Origin: an uncultured Clostridia bacterium
Lineage (GTDB): Bacteria > Bacillota > Clostridia > Christensenellales > Aristaeellaceae
Direction of reading: 5' to 3'
DNA length: 41,255 nt
NCBI GenBank assembly: GCA_934630975.1
Contig: CAKTXH010000011.1
Coordinates: forward strand, 1 to 41,255
The translations under genes and the position numbers were made by a program. The notes beneath the pieces were generated by a model that saw only the letters and a program-made list of their open reading frames with translations, made no database searches and had not been told where the DNA came from. Positions 17,236 to 25,329 of the stretch are shown piece by piece. Positions within the stretch are counted from its first letter, which is position 1, and each line of letters opens with the position of its first letter.

Positions 17236-17307
17236 AAAAACGTTTGCAAAAAATAGAGGTGTGTTTGGCCGCCGGGGAGTGGCGGCTGTTCAAGGAGGAA
17301 AAATTTG

Positions 17308-19077
17308 ATGATCAGAAAGACGAAAATCGTGTGCACGCTCGGCCCGGCCAGCGACAGCGAGGAAATGATCTCCAAGCTGATGGACGCGGGCATGAACGTG
17401 TGCCGTCTGAATATGTCCCACGGCTCCTACGAGGAGCAGGGCGCGCGCATCGACCGCATCAAGCGCCTGCGCAAGGAAAAGAATATCCCGGTCGCCATCA
17501 TGCTCGATACCAAAGGCCCGGAGGTGCGCACCAAGACGCTCAAGGGCGACAAGGTGACCTTGCAGGCGGGGCAGGAGTTCATCCTGACCAGCCGCGAGAT
17601 CGAGGGCGACGAAACGCAGGTCGCCATCACTTACCCGAAGATGGTCGAGCTGATGCGCCCGGGCAACCGAATTCTGATTGACGACGGCCTGATTGCGCTG
17701 GACGTGAAGAAGATCGAAAACGGCACCGATATCGTCTGCAACGTGATCAACGGCGGCGTGCTCGGCGGCCGCAAGGGCATTTCCGTGCCGGACGTCGATT
17801 TGCAGATGCCCTCCATCGGCGAGAAGGATCGCAGCGACATCATCTTCGGCATTGAGAAGGGCATCGACCTGATTGCCGCCTCCTTCGTCTGCCGCCCCAG
17901 CGACGTGCTGACCATCCGCAAGCTCTGCGCCGACAACGGCGGCAGCCACGTGCAGATCTTCTCCAAGATCGAGAACCGCATGGGCGTGAACAACTTCGAC
18001 GAAATCCTCAAGGTTTCCGACGGCATCATGGTGGCGCGCGGCGACCTGGGCGTGGAAGTTGATATGGAAGAAGTGCCGGTGCTGCAAAAGCAGTTCATCC
18101 ACAAGTGCAACGTGGCGGCCAAGCCGGTCATCACCGCGACGCAGATGCTCGATTCCATGATCCGCAACCCGCGCCCGACCCGCGCGGAAGCCAGCGACGT
18201 GGCCAACGCCATCATCGACGGCACGGACGCGATCATGCTCTCCGGCGAGACCGCCGCGGGCAAGTACCCGATCGAGGCCGTCGGCACGATGGTGCGCATC
18301 GCGACCTACATCGAGGCGCATCAGCTCAACGATAACACCCAGCTGCTCCAGCAGGAGGCCGTCCGCAACGCGACGGTTCGCACGGTGGCCAACGCGGTTT
18401 CCTATTCCTGCTGCCAGATGGCGCGCGATTTGAACGCCAACGCCATCATCACCCCGAGCAACTCCGGCACGACGGCGCGCATGGTCGCCCGCTTCCGCCC
18501 GGATTGCCCGATCATCGCGCCGACCCCGAGCGAGCACGCGTTCCATCAGCTCGGCCTGAGCTACGGCGTTGTGCCGGCGCACATGGGCGTGAGCGGCGAC
18601 ACCGACGAACTCATCAACACCGCCGTGGAAGCCGCTCAGCAGACCGGGCTGGTCAAGACCGGCGACGTGGTGATCATCTCCGCGGGCGTGCCGACCGGCG
18701 TTTCCGGCACGACCAACCTGATCAAGGCGCACATCGTCGGCAACGTGCTGCTGCGCGGCGTCGGCGTGGGCAACGGCTGCGCGAGCGGCAACGTCTGCAC
18801 CGTCAACACGCTCAGCGATCTGGAAAGCGACTTTAAGGATGGCAACGTCATCGTCACCAAGATGACCACCAGCGAGATGCTGCCCTACATGCGCCGCGCG
18901 AGCGCCGTCGTCGTGGAAAGCACCAACCCGGAGTGCCACGCGGTCGTGGCCTGCCAGGCGATGGGCATCCCGATGATGATGGACCGCACCTTCCAGGCGG
19001 TGCACATGCTCAAGAGCGGCATGATGATCACCGTCGATGCGGATGAAGGCTTCATCTATAACGGCATTAAGGCATAA
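17308..19077 (+). CDS. pyk: Pyruvate kinase with C-terminal extension
   Basis: 589 residues, the long form found in Bacillus and relatives. It converts phosphoenolpyruvate and ADP to pyruvate and ATP. The start is ATG 17308, nine bases after AAGGAGG; a TTG directly before is less likely. The core has TKIVCTLGPAS, LNMSHGS, MLDTKGPEVRT, the active site MVARGDLGVEVDMEEVP, TQMLDSM and SGETAAGKYPIEAV. The alpha/beta C domain is about 350-475. The last 110 residues form the extra domain related to the mobile domain of PEP-utilising enzymes, ending ITVDADEGFIYNGIKA. Its phosphohistidine-like site reads NPECHAVVACQ, so a His is present but the usual GGxxSH context is not. Single-gene unit with its own promoter and terminator. 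Confidence 0.97.
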   Translation: MIRKTKIVCTLGPASDSEEMISKLMDAGMNVCRLNMSHGSYEEQGARIDRIKRLRKEKNIPVAIMLDTKGPEVRTKTLKGDKVTLQAGQEFILTSREIEGDETQVAITYPKMVELMRPGNRILIDDGLIALDVKKIENGTDIVCNVINGGVLGGRKGISVPDVDLQMPSIGEKDRSDIIFGIEKGIDLIAASFVCRPSDVLTIRKLCADNGGSHVQIFSKIENRMGVNNFDEILKVSDGIMVARGDLGVEVDMEEVPVLQKQFIHKCNVAAKPVITATQMLDSMIRNPRPTRAEASDVANAIIDGTDAIMLSGETAAGKYPIEAVGTMVRIATYIEAHQLNDNTQLLQQEAVRNATVRTVANAVSYSCCQMARDLNANAIITPSNSGTTARMVARFRPDCPIIAPTPSEHAFHQLGLSYGVVPAHMGVSGDTDELINTAVEAAQQTGLVKTGDVVIISAGVPTGVSGTTNLIKAHIVGNVLLRGVGVGNGCASGNVCTVNTLSDLESDFKDGNVIVTKMTTSEMLPYMRRASAVVVESTNPECHAVVACQAMGIPMMMDRTFQAVHMLKSGMMITVDADEGFIYNGIKA

Positions 19078-19091
19078 AGAAAGAAATCCAT

Positions 19092-19130
19092 GCGGCGGGG
19101 AAGCAAAGGCTTTTCCGCCGCTTCATTTTT
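19092..19130 (+). terminator. Terminator after pyk
   Basis: GCGGCGGGGAAGC-AAAG-GCTTTTCCGCCGC, a 13-pair stem, followed by TTCATTTTT. Confidence 0.9.
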
Positions 19131-19163
19131 GTCAAAAAAAGGACAATTCAACCTGAAAAAGCA

Positions 19164-19195
19164 GGTTTTTGCGCAGGAGGACTTGCGCAAAAACC
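19164..19195. promoter_or_regulatory. Perfect 12-bp inverted repeat over the zinc peptidase promoter
   Basis: GGTTTTTGCGCA (19164-19175), eight bases, TGCGCAAAAACC (19184-19195). The right arm contains most of the TTGCGC -35 element (19183-19188). An operator for a dimeric repressor is plausible. As RNA it could also be a backup hairpin for pyk read-through, although no T run follows. Confidence 0.55.
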
Positions 19196-19211
19196 GCAAA
19201 GCGCGTATCAT
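19183..19211 (+). promoter_or_regulatory. Promoter of the zinc peptidase-whiA-Crh-like unit
   Basis: TTGCGC (19183-19188), 17-base spacer, TATCAT (19206-19211). A moderate match, embedded in a palindrome. Confidence 0.55.
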
Positions 19212-19284
19212 AGACGCTAGAAAAGCATAGGCTTTTCAATTGACGGCATACACAGAGCGTTTAAAACCAAACAGGAGGTACGCG

Positions 19285-19974
19285 ATGTTTTACTATTATG
19301 ATCCGACCTATTGGTTGATCATCATCGGCGCGATTGTGGCGCTGTACGCGCAGATCAAGGTTTCCACGACGTATTCCAAATGGTCGAAAATCCCTTCCTC
19401 CACGCGGATGACGGGCGCGCAGATGGCGCGGCAGATTCTGGATGGCAACGGCTGCGGGGATGTGCGCATCGAGCAGATTTCCGGCAAGCTGACCGACCAT
19501 TACGACCCGGAGAACGGCGTGCTCCGCCTGTCCAGCGAGGTCTACGGCTCCAGCTCCATCGCGGCGCTGGGCGTGGCCGCGCACGAAGCGGGCCATGCCA
19601 TTCAGGACGCGCAGGATTACGCGCCGCTTCGCATCCGCTCGACGATGGTGCCGATTGCCAACATCGGCTCGGGCGCGTCGATTCCGCTGTTCATGCTCGG
19701 CCTGATTCTCTCGTGGGAGCCGCTGGTCAAGATCGGCATTTTCTGCTTTGCACTGGCCGTTCTGTTTTACGTGGTCACGCTGCCGGTGGAGTTTAACGCT
19801 TCCGGCCGCGCGGTCAAGGTGCTGGCGGCGGATTATCTGCCGGAGGACGAGGTGCGCGGGGTGAAGGCGGTGCTTTCCGCCGCGGCGCTGACGTATGTGG
19901 CCGCCGCGCTGCAATCGCTCTTGCAGCTGCTCAGGCTGGTTTTGATTGCGGGCAACAACCGCCGCAGGGACTGA
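19285..19974 (+). CDS. Neutral zinc metallopeptidase, membrane-bound (YugP type)
   Basis: 229 residues from ATG 19285, which has AGGAGG six bases upstream; the longer frame from TTG 19240 lacks a binding site. The family is PF04298 (Zn_peptidase_2, YugP). Membrane segments lie near 8-22, 118-140, 143-165 and 198-220. The zinc motif HEAGH is at 100-104 (GVAAHEAGHAIQDAQDY), and LPVEFNASGRAV near 174, highly conserved in the family, probably supplies the third ligand. The substrate is unknown. About 45 bases separate it from whiA, so it is probably cotranscribed. Confidence 0.92.
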   Translation: MFYYYDPTYWLIIIGAIVALYAQIKVSTTYSKWSKIPSSTRMTGAQMARQILDGNGCGDVRIEQISGKLTDHYDPENGVLRLSSEVYGSSSIAALGVAAHEAGHAIQDAQDYAPLRIRSTMVPIANIGSGASIPLFMLGLILSWEPLVKIGIFCFALAVLFYVVTLPVEFNASGRAVKVLAADYLPEDEVRGVKAVLSAAALTYVAAALQSLLQLLRLVLIAGNNRRRD

Positions 19975-20019
19975 CGTTTCCGGCGGCGGAGGCTTTGACG
20001 AAAGGGGATTTCCGCCGCC

Positions 20020-20994
20020 ATGTCGTATTCATCTCAGACGAAGGAGGAGCTTTGCCGCTTTGAGCCGGACAGCGTCTGCTGCCTGCTGGCGGAGCTGAGC
20101 GGCATTGTCTGCGCCGCCGGTTCGGTCATCTATCGCGGCGGCGGCGAAAAGCGCCTCTCCATCGAAACGGAAAACAACGCCGTCGCCCGGCGCGCGTTCC
20201 GGCTGCTGCGCGAGGTTTTCGACGTGCAGCCCCAGCTGGTGACGCTCAAGCGTTCGCGGCTGGGCGGCAGGAGCGCTTACCGCATCGAAATCAGCGGCAG
20301 CGAAGCTTCCTTCGTGCTGGAGGGATGCGGCATTGAGATGGGCCAGCGGCGCAGCGTGCCGCGGGAGATCACGGTGCGCAAATGCTGCCGAATGTCGTTT
20401 CTGCGGGGCGTGTTCCTGGCCTGCGGCTCGGTGACAGACCCGGAGAAGGAATACCATTTGGAATTTGTGCTGGAGGATGAGGCGTTTGCGGCGGCGCTGC
20501 AAAGGCTGATCGCGCGCTTTTCGCTCACGGCGCACCTGACCAAGCGCCGCGCGATGACGCTGGTTTACCTCAAGGGGCAGAGCGAAATCACGGATATGCT
20601 CAGCATCTTCGGCGCGCAGAGCGCCCGGTTCGCGATGGAGGACGCTTACATCCGCAAGGAACTGCGCAACAACGCCAACCGCGCGGTCAACTGCGACAGC
20701 GCCAACGTGCAGCGCGCGGTGACGGCGGCCTCCCGGCAGGCGGAGGCCATCGAGCGGGTGCTGGCGGCCAGAGGGCAGGAGAGCCTGCCGCCCGCACTGC
20801 GGGAAACGGCGGCGCTGCGGCTGGCGCACCCGGAGATGTCGCTGGAAGAGCTGGGCAGGCTGTGCGATCCGCCGGTGGGCAAGAGCGGCATTAACCACAG
20901 ACTGCGCAAGCTGGAAGCGATGGCGCAGGAATTGAACGAACGGCAGACGGCGGAGGACGCCGGGGAAGGAGAAGCCGATGGAGCTGACGATTAA
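20020..20994 (+). CDS. whiA: DNA-binding protein WhiA
   Basis: 324 residues. WhiA controls sporulation septation in Streptomyces and influences cell division and chromosome segregation in Bacillus. The N-terminal part has a degenerate LAGLIDADG homing-endonuclease fold: CCLLAELSGIVCAAGSV and FLRGVFLACGSVTDPEKEYH. The C-terminal helix-turn-helix follows RAVNCDSANVQRAV, with AHPEMSLEELGRLCDPPVGKSGI and NHRLRKLEAMA. The position before an HPr-like gene matches the Bacillus whiA-crh pair; the usual yvcJ and yvcK upstream neighbours are absent and a zinc peptidase is there instead. Its end overlaps the next gene by 17 bases. Confidence 0.95.
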   Translation: MSYSSQTKEELCRFEPDSVCCLLAELSGIVCAAGSVIYRGGGEKRLSIETENNAVARRAFRLLREVFDVQPQLVTLKRSRLGGRSAYRIEISGSEASFVLEGCGIEMGQRRSVPREITVRKCCRMSFLRGVFLACGSVTDPEKEYHLEFVLEDEAFAAALQRLIARFSLTAHLTKRRAMTLVYLKGQSEITDMLSIFGAQSARFAMEDAYIRKELRNNANRAVNCDSANVQRAVTAASRQAEAIERVLAARGQESLPPALRETAALRLAHPEMSLEELGRLCDPPVGKSGINHRLRKLEAMAQELNERQTAEDAGEGEADGADD

Positions 20995-21226
20995 GATTGC
21001 GATTCCGAAAGAGATGATGACCCGCCAGGCGGCGGATATCGCGCACAAGATGAGCGAGTTCGAGAGCCGCGTGCTGCTCAAGCGGCAGAACCTGACCGTC
21101 AACGCCAAATCGCTGATGGGCGTGCTTTCCGCCGATCTGCGCGACGGGCAGGCCATCACCATTCAGGCCGAAGGGCCGGACGAGGCGCAGGCCGTCTGCA
21201 CGCTCAGCCGGATGCTCGGGGCGTAA
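20978..21226 (+). CDS. HPr-family protein lacking the catalytic histidine (Crh-like)
   Basis: 82 residues. Aligned to HPr, the position of the phosphorylated His15 is Met14 (KEMMTRQAADIAHKM) while the arginine two residues on is kept, and the regulatory serine is present as Ser45 in NAKSLMGVLS. Loss of the histidine with retention of the serine is the pattern of Bacillus Crh, which cannot take part in PTS sugar transport but, once phosphorylated by HPr kinase, works with CcpA in catabolite repression. Gene order whiA-crh also fits. Whether this protein is an orthologue of Crh or an independent loss is open. It overlaps whiA by 17 bases; GGGGAAGGAG precedes the ATG. Confidence 0.85.
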   Translation: MELTIKIAIPKEMMTRQAADIAHKMSEFESRVLLKRQNLTVNAKSLMGVLSADLRDGQAITIQAEGPDEAQAVCTLSRMLGA

Positions 21227-21244
21227 ACAGGGGCGAAACAAGGC

Positions 21245-21273
21245 TTGACAGCGCCTGATCTTTTGCTTATAAT
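21245..21273 (+). promoter_or_regulatory. Promoter of proS
   Basis: TTGACA (21245-21250), 17-base spacer, TATAAT (21268-21273): a full consensus promoter. Confidence 0.85.
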
Positions 21274-21279
21274 AGGGTC

Positions 21280-21515
21280 GATATCAGGCGATAACGGGGA
21301 AAGCGGAACGCAGGCTTCTTTTCAGAGAGCCGGGTCATTTGCTGCAAGGCCGGGCAGGATTGCGCGTTCAAAGCTCCGAACCCCATCAGCCGCGGCGCTA
21401 AGAACGCCGCCGCCGCCCCGCGATAAGGGGATCAAGCAGGGCGCGAAAAGCGCCAAACCGGGTGGTACCGCGAAGCAATGCGCTTCGTCCCAGTGATGGG
21501 GCGGAGCGTTTTTTT
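21280..21515 (+). promoter_or_regulatory. T-box riboswitch of proS
   Basis: The leader has the stem I AGAGA motif (AGAGAGCCGGG from 21324), the distal TGCTGCAAGGCCGGG segment, and the T-box bases GGGTGGTACCGCG at 21460-21472. A terminator follows. In the specifier loop region GAA is followed by CCC (21381-21383), a proline codon, which fits the downstream prolyl-tRNA synthetase; the specifier assignment is inference. Uncharged tRNA-Pro should favour read-through. Confidence 0.9.
21480..21515 (+). terminator. Regulated terminator of the proS T-box
   Basis: GCGCTTCGTCCC (21480-21491) pairs with GGGGCGGAGCGT (21498-21509) and is followed by seven T. Confidence 0.85.
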
Positions 21516-21521
21516 GTGGAT

Positions 21522-21553
21522 ACCCTTCCGCCGTCCACGGATGGTGGAAGGGT
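21522..21553. repeat. Inverted repeat between the T-box and proS
   Basis: ACCCTTCC...GGAAGGGT with near-complete pairing between the arms (about 15 bases each, some G-T pairs). Its arm resembles the start of the ilvN-ilvC intergenic repeat (ACCCTTCCACCGCC near 2360). Probably a small palindromic repeat insertion in the leader, after the regulated terminator. Confidence 0.6.
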
Positions 21554-21590
21554 GAAACTGTTAGTTTAACATAGAAGTGAGGAAAAGATC

Positions 21591-23033
21591 ATGGCGAAGA
21601 AAAGTCAGCAGGAGTTTGTTCAGCACATCACCCCGCGCAGCGAGGATTTCTCCCAGTGGTATACGGACGTGGTGCGTCTGGCCGATTTGATGGATTACAC
21701 CCCCGTGCGCGGCTGCATGGCCATCAAGCCCTACGGCTACGGCATCTGGGAGCTGATTCAGCAGCAGCTCGACGCGGAATTCAAGCGCACCGGCCACCAG
21801 AACGTGAGCATGCCGATGCTCATCCCGGAGAGCCTGCTGCTCAAGGAAGCGGATCACGTCGAGGGCTTTGCGCCGGAAGTCGCGTGGGTCACGCAGGGCG
21901 GCACCGAGCCGCTGGCCGAGCGTCTGGCGGTTCGCCCGACGAGCGAGACGATCTTCTGCACGATGTACGCCAAGTGGGTGCAGAGCTGGCGTGACCTGCC
22001 GCTCAAATACAACCAGTGGTGCTCCGTCATGCGCTGGGAGAAGACGACCCGCCCGTTCCTGCGCACGGCCGAGTTCCTCTGGCAGGAGGGCCACACCGTC
22101 CACGCCACCGCCGAGGAGGCGCAGGAGGAGACGATGCAGATGCTGCACGTTTACCGCGACTTCTGCGAGAAGAACCTCGCGATTCCGGTTTACTGCGGCC
22201 AGAAGAGCGAAAAGGAAAAGTTTGCCGGCGCGCGCGCGACGTATTCCGTCGAGGCGATGATGCAGGACGGCAAGGCGCTGCAAAGCGGCACGAGCCATAA
22301 CTTCGGCACGAACTTCTCCGAGCCGTTTGAAATCAAGTATCTGGACAAGGACGGCACACAGAAATATGCGCACGAGACGAGCTGGGGCGTGAGCACCCGC
22401 CTGATCGGCGCCATCATCATGACCCACGGCGACGAGCGCGGCCTGAAGCTGCCGCCGAAGATCGCGCCGATTCAGGTCGTCGTGGTGCCGGTCGCCGCGC
22501 ACAAGGAAGGTGTGCTCGAGGGCGCGAAGGCCGTCGCCGACAAGCTGGCCGCCGCCGGTCTGCGTGTGAAGTTCGACGACCGCGACAACGTGACGCCGGG
22601 CTGGAAATTCAACGAGTGGGAGCTGAAGGGCGTGCCGGTGCGCGTCGAGGTCGGCCCGCGCGATCTGGCCGAGGGCAAGGTGCTGAGCGTCCGCCGCGAT
22701 ACCTTCGAGAAAGCGCCGCTGGATATCGAGGGGCTGGAAGACGAGATCAAGGCGATGCTCGACGCGATTCAGAATAACATGTTTGAAATCGCCCGCGCGT
22801 TCCGCGATGCGCACACCGCCGACGTGCACAACATGGAGGAGCTGGAGAAGCAGGTCAACGGCGGTTACGCCAAGGCCATGTGGTGCGGCGAGCAGGTCTG
22901 CGAGGACGAGATCAAGGATCGTTTCGGCGCGTCTTCCCGCTGCATGCCGTTTGATCAGACGCCCATCGGCGATACCTGCGTCTGCTGCGGCAAACCGGCC
23001 AAGAAGGTCATCTATTTCGCGAAGGCATATTGA
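21591..23033 (+). CDS. proS: Prolyl-tRNA synthetase (ProS type 3)
   Basis: 480 residues, the shorter archaeal/eukaryote-like type without the inserted editing domain. It charges tRNA-Pro with proline. Class II marks: motif 1 region GCMAIKPYGYGIWELIQ; motif 2 in MRWEKTTRPFLRTAEFLWQE (about 146-165); motif 3 in SWGVSTRLIGAIIMTHGD (about 264-281). The anticodon-binding domain spans about 290-390 (APIQVVVVPVAAHKEGVLEG). The C-terminal zinc-binding domain has CVCCGKPAKKVIYFAKAY at the very end, typical of this type. Start ATG 21591 has a GAGGA-like site before it. Single gene controlled by a T-box. Confidence 0.97.
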   Translation: MAKKSQQEFVQHITPRSEDFSQWYTDVVRLADLMDYTPVRGCMAIKPYGYGIWELIQQQLDAEFKRTGHQNVSMPMLIPESLLLKEADHVEGFAPEVAWVTQGGTEPLAERLAVRPTSETIFCTMYAKWVQSWRDLPLKYNQWCSVMRWEKTTRPFLRTAEFLWQEGHTVHATAEEAQEETMQMLHVYRDFCEKNLAIPVYCGQKSEKEKFAGARATYSVEAMMQDGKALQSGTSHNFGTNFSEPFEIKYLDKDGTQKYAHETSWGVSTRLIGAIIMTHGDERGLKLPPKIAPIQVVVVPVAAHKEGVLEGAKAVADKLAAAGLRVKFDDRDNVTPGWKFNEWELKGVPVRVEVGPRDLAEGKVLSVRRDTFEKAPLDIEGLEDEIKAMLDAIQNNMFEIARAFRDAHTADVHNMEELEKQVNGGYAKAMWCGEQVCEDEIKDRFGASSRCMPFDQTPIGDTCVCCGKPAKKVIYFAKAY

Positions 23034-23040
23034 TTTTTTG

Positions 23041-23070
23041 AGGGGCTGCGAATTGCACAGCCCCTTTTTT
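23041..23070 (+). terminator. Terminator after proS
   Basis: GGGGCTG/CAGCCCC stem (23042-23048 with 23058-23064) followed by six T. Confidence 0.9.
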
Positions 23071-23124
23071 CAAAACGGAAACCCCGTTCGTTCAAAAAAG
23101 GCGGAGAGTTGAGGGAGACAGAAC

Positions 23125-25329
23125 GTGAAGCAGAAAGCCAAGCTATATGGCCCCGTTTTGCTGGCGGCGCTTGTGTGCGTGCTGGCGTTTGCGACCGGCG
23201 CGCTGAAAAAGCCGAAGATATTGGAAAACATCACTCGGGATTACAGGGTGTTTCAGAAGTCGAACGCCCGGTTTTCGCTGGCGGACGGCGACGCATACGG
23301 CGTGCTTCCGACTTCAAGGCGGGGCTGGCTGCATCTGCCCGCGGGCGAATACCGCCTCAGATGGTCGGTGGATTGCGACGGCGAAAATTTCCTGCGGCTG
23401 AAAGACACGAACGACGCGACGATTACGCCGAATGAATTTGTGATTACCGCCGGAGACGGCGACGTGACGTTCGCCATCGAGCAGGACTGCGAAGATATCT
23501 TTTTTGAATTCGAATTCGCTTCCGGCACGTATATGGATATCTATCAGCTCAAGCTTTATACGCCGGACTATCAGGACGACGCGTTCATGCTGCTGTTCTT
23601 TGCCCTTGGCGCGAGCATCCTCTGGCTGATGATCGGAATGGGCAGGCTGACGCGGGAAAACATAACGCCGACGATGTTGATCGCGCTGGCGGTGCTGATT
23701 GGCAGCGCGCCCGCGCTGAAATCGACGTTTGTGCTCGGGCATGACGGCACATACCACATGGCGCGGCTGCTGAATCTGGCGGACGGGCTGAAAAACGGGC
23801 AGTTCCCGGTGCGCATGGGCGGGTTTGCCTACGATGGATACGGCGGGGTGATGTCGGTCTTCTATCCGGATACGTTCTTATATCCCTTTGCGCTGATGCT
23901 CCTCGGTGGGGCGAGCGCGGTGTACGTCTGCAATGTCTTTTCCGTCGCGCTGAATATCGGCGCGGCGCTGAGCATGTACATCGCGGCGAAGCGGCTGTTT
24001 GAAAAGCGCTGGATGGCGACCGGCGCATCGGTTCTCTACACGCTTTCGAGCTATCGGATTGTGAATGTCTTTACACGCATGGCGCTCGGCGAAGCGTTGG
24101 CGATGATCTTTCTGCCGCTGTTCCTCGTGGATTTATACGATGTGGTTTGCGGCGAAGGGCGGCGGTGGAAAGGGCTTGCCGTCAGCGCGGCCTGCATCTT
24201 TTGCAGCCACATGATCACCACGCTGCTGTGCGCGGCGCTGGCCGCAGGGTTCTGCCTGCTGCATATTCGCGATGTGATTCGGAAAAAGCGCCTGCTGTCG
24301 CTGCTCAAGGCGGTTTCGCTGTGCCTGCTGCTGTGCCTGCACCGCATTGGGCCGCTTGTGATGTACAGCATGCAGGGGATTGGCGCGGGCGACCTGCTTC
24401 GGGATATTACGGAAAATTCCATCGAGCCGGGGCAGATTCTGCTGATGAACGCCGGAACGATTGCCCGAAGCACGGCCAACCTCAAGATTCTTGATTTCTC
24501 GGTGGAAATCGGTTTGCCGCTGTTGGTGAGCGCGGCGCTGGCGGTCTGTGCCGCCCTGCAAAAGCGGGAGCGCGGCAGGCGTGAGCGAATCGCGCTGGAG
24601 CTGGTAATCGGCGGCGCGGTGATTGCGGTCGCCGCGACGGATTTCTTCCCGTGGGGCGCGGTTTCGCTGCTGACGGGCGGCAAGGCAGGGTATATTCAGT
24701 TTACGTGGCGGCTGCTGACGCTCGCTTCGCCGATGTTGGCGCTTGCGGGCGGCTATGGCCTTTGCGAATTCGGCGGAAAGCGGCCGGACGCGGCGACTGT
24801 CGCGGCGCTGGCGATGGCGTTGGTCTGCGTGATGCCGACGCTTGATACCGCGATACAAGACCCGGTTTATACCGAGCCGGGCGTAATCATCAGCCCGTTT
24901 ATGGGGCGGTCGTTCCCGGAATACACGTATTCGGATACGACGAATTTCCTCGAAATTCGCAAACGGGCGGTTGAGACGGACGGAGACGTGGAACTGCGGG
25001 ATTACGACAAGCGGAGCACGACGATCACGGCGCAGGTGAACGCGCGGACGGAAAGCCGCATCACCTTCCCGCTGTTTAATTACGACGGTTTCCGCGCGAC
25101 GGTGGACGGGCAGGATATGACGGTTGAAAACGGCGACAATAACCGCGTTGCGGTGGTTCTGCCCGCCGGAACGAGCGGCACGCTGAAAGTCTGGTTCGCC
25201 GGAAAAGGGTGGTGGCGCGTTGGAGACGCGATTTCGCTGGCGGCGCTCATCGCGCTGATGGCGGGAAGCCGAAAGGAGAGACGGCATGAAACGATGGGCT
25301 GCGGCGCTGACGGCGGTGCTGCTGATTAG
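23125..25329 (+). CDS. Multi-spanning membrane protein, PTPS-related/YfhO-like (GT-C type), first of a tandem pair
   Basis: 734 residues, GTG start at 23125 with GAGGGAG upstream. After an N-terminal membrane segment (about 10-27), an extracytoplasmic beta-rich domain (about 45-150, LPAGEYRLRWSVD) leads to 10 or more membrane segments (about 155-570) and a C-terminal extracytoplasmic beta domain (about 590-705) before a last helix. The loop HDGTYHMARLLNLADGLKNG (about 209-228) followed by PVRMGGFAYDGYGG is the mark of the family called 6-pyruvoyl-tetrahydropterin-synthase-related membrane protein. It looks like a GT-C glycosyltransferase acidic loop, so a role in surface glycan assembly is inferred. 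It shares its whole domain plan with the next gene and overlaps it by 44 bases. Confidence 0.82.
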   Translation: MKQKAKLYGPVLLAALVCVLAFATGALKKPKILENITRDYRVFQKSNARFSLADGDAYGVLPTSRRGWLHLPAGEYRLRWSVDCDGENFLRLKDTNDATITPNEFVITAGDGDVTFAIEQDCEDIFFEFEFASGTYMDIYQLKLYTPDYQDDAFMLLFFALGASILWLMIGMGRLTRENITPTMLIALAVLIGSAPALKSTFVLGHDGTYHMARLLNLADGLKNGQFPVRMGGFAYDGYGGVMSVFYPDTFLYPFALMLLGGASAVYVCNVFSVALNIGAALSMYIAAKRLFEKRWMATGASVLYTLSSYRIVNVFTRMALGEALAMIFLPLFLVDLYDVVCGEGRRWKGLAVSAACIFCSHMITTLLCAALAAGFCLLHIRDVIRKKRLLSLLKAVSLCLLLCLHRIGPLVMYSMQGIGAGDLLRDITENSIEPGQILLMNAGTIARSTANLKILDFSVEIGLPLLVSAALAVCAALQKRERGRRERIALELVIGGAVIAVAATDFFPWGAVSLLTGGKAGYIQFTWRLLTLASPMLALAGGYGLCEFGGKRPDAATVAALAMALVCVMPTLDTAIQDPVYTEPGVIISPFMGRSFPEYTYSDTTNFLEIRKRAVETDGDVELRDYDKRSTTITAQVNARTESRITFPLFNYDGFRATVDGQDMTVENGDNNRVAVVLPAGTSGTLKVWFAGKGWWRVGDAISLAALIALMAGSRKERRHETMGCGADGGAAD

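Noticed and set aside
16198..17304. A prophage
   Set aside because: Only one phage-like gene is present; no integrase, structural genes or attachment repeats were found.
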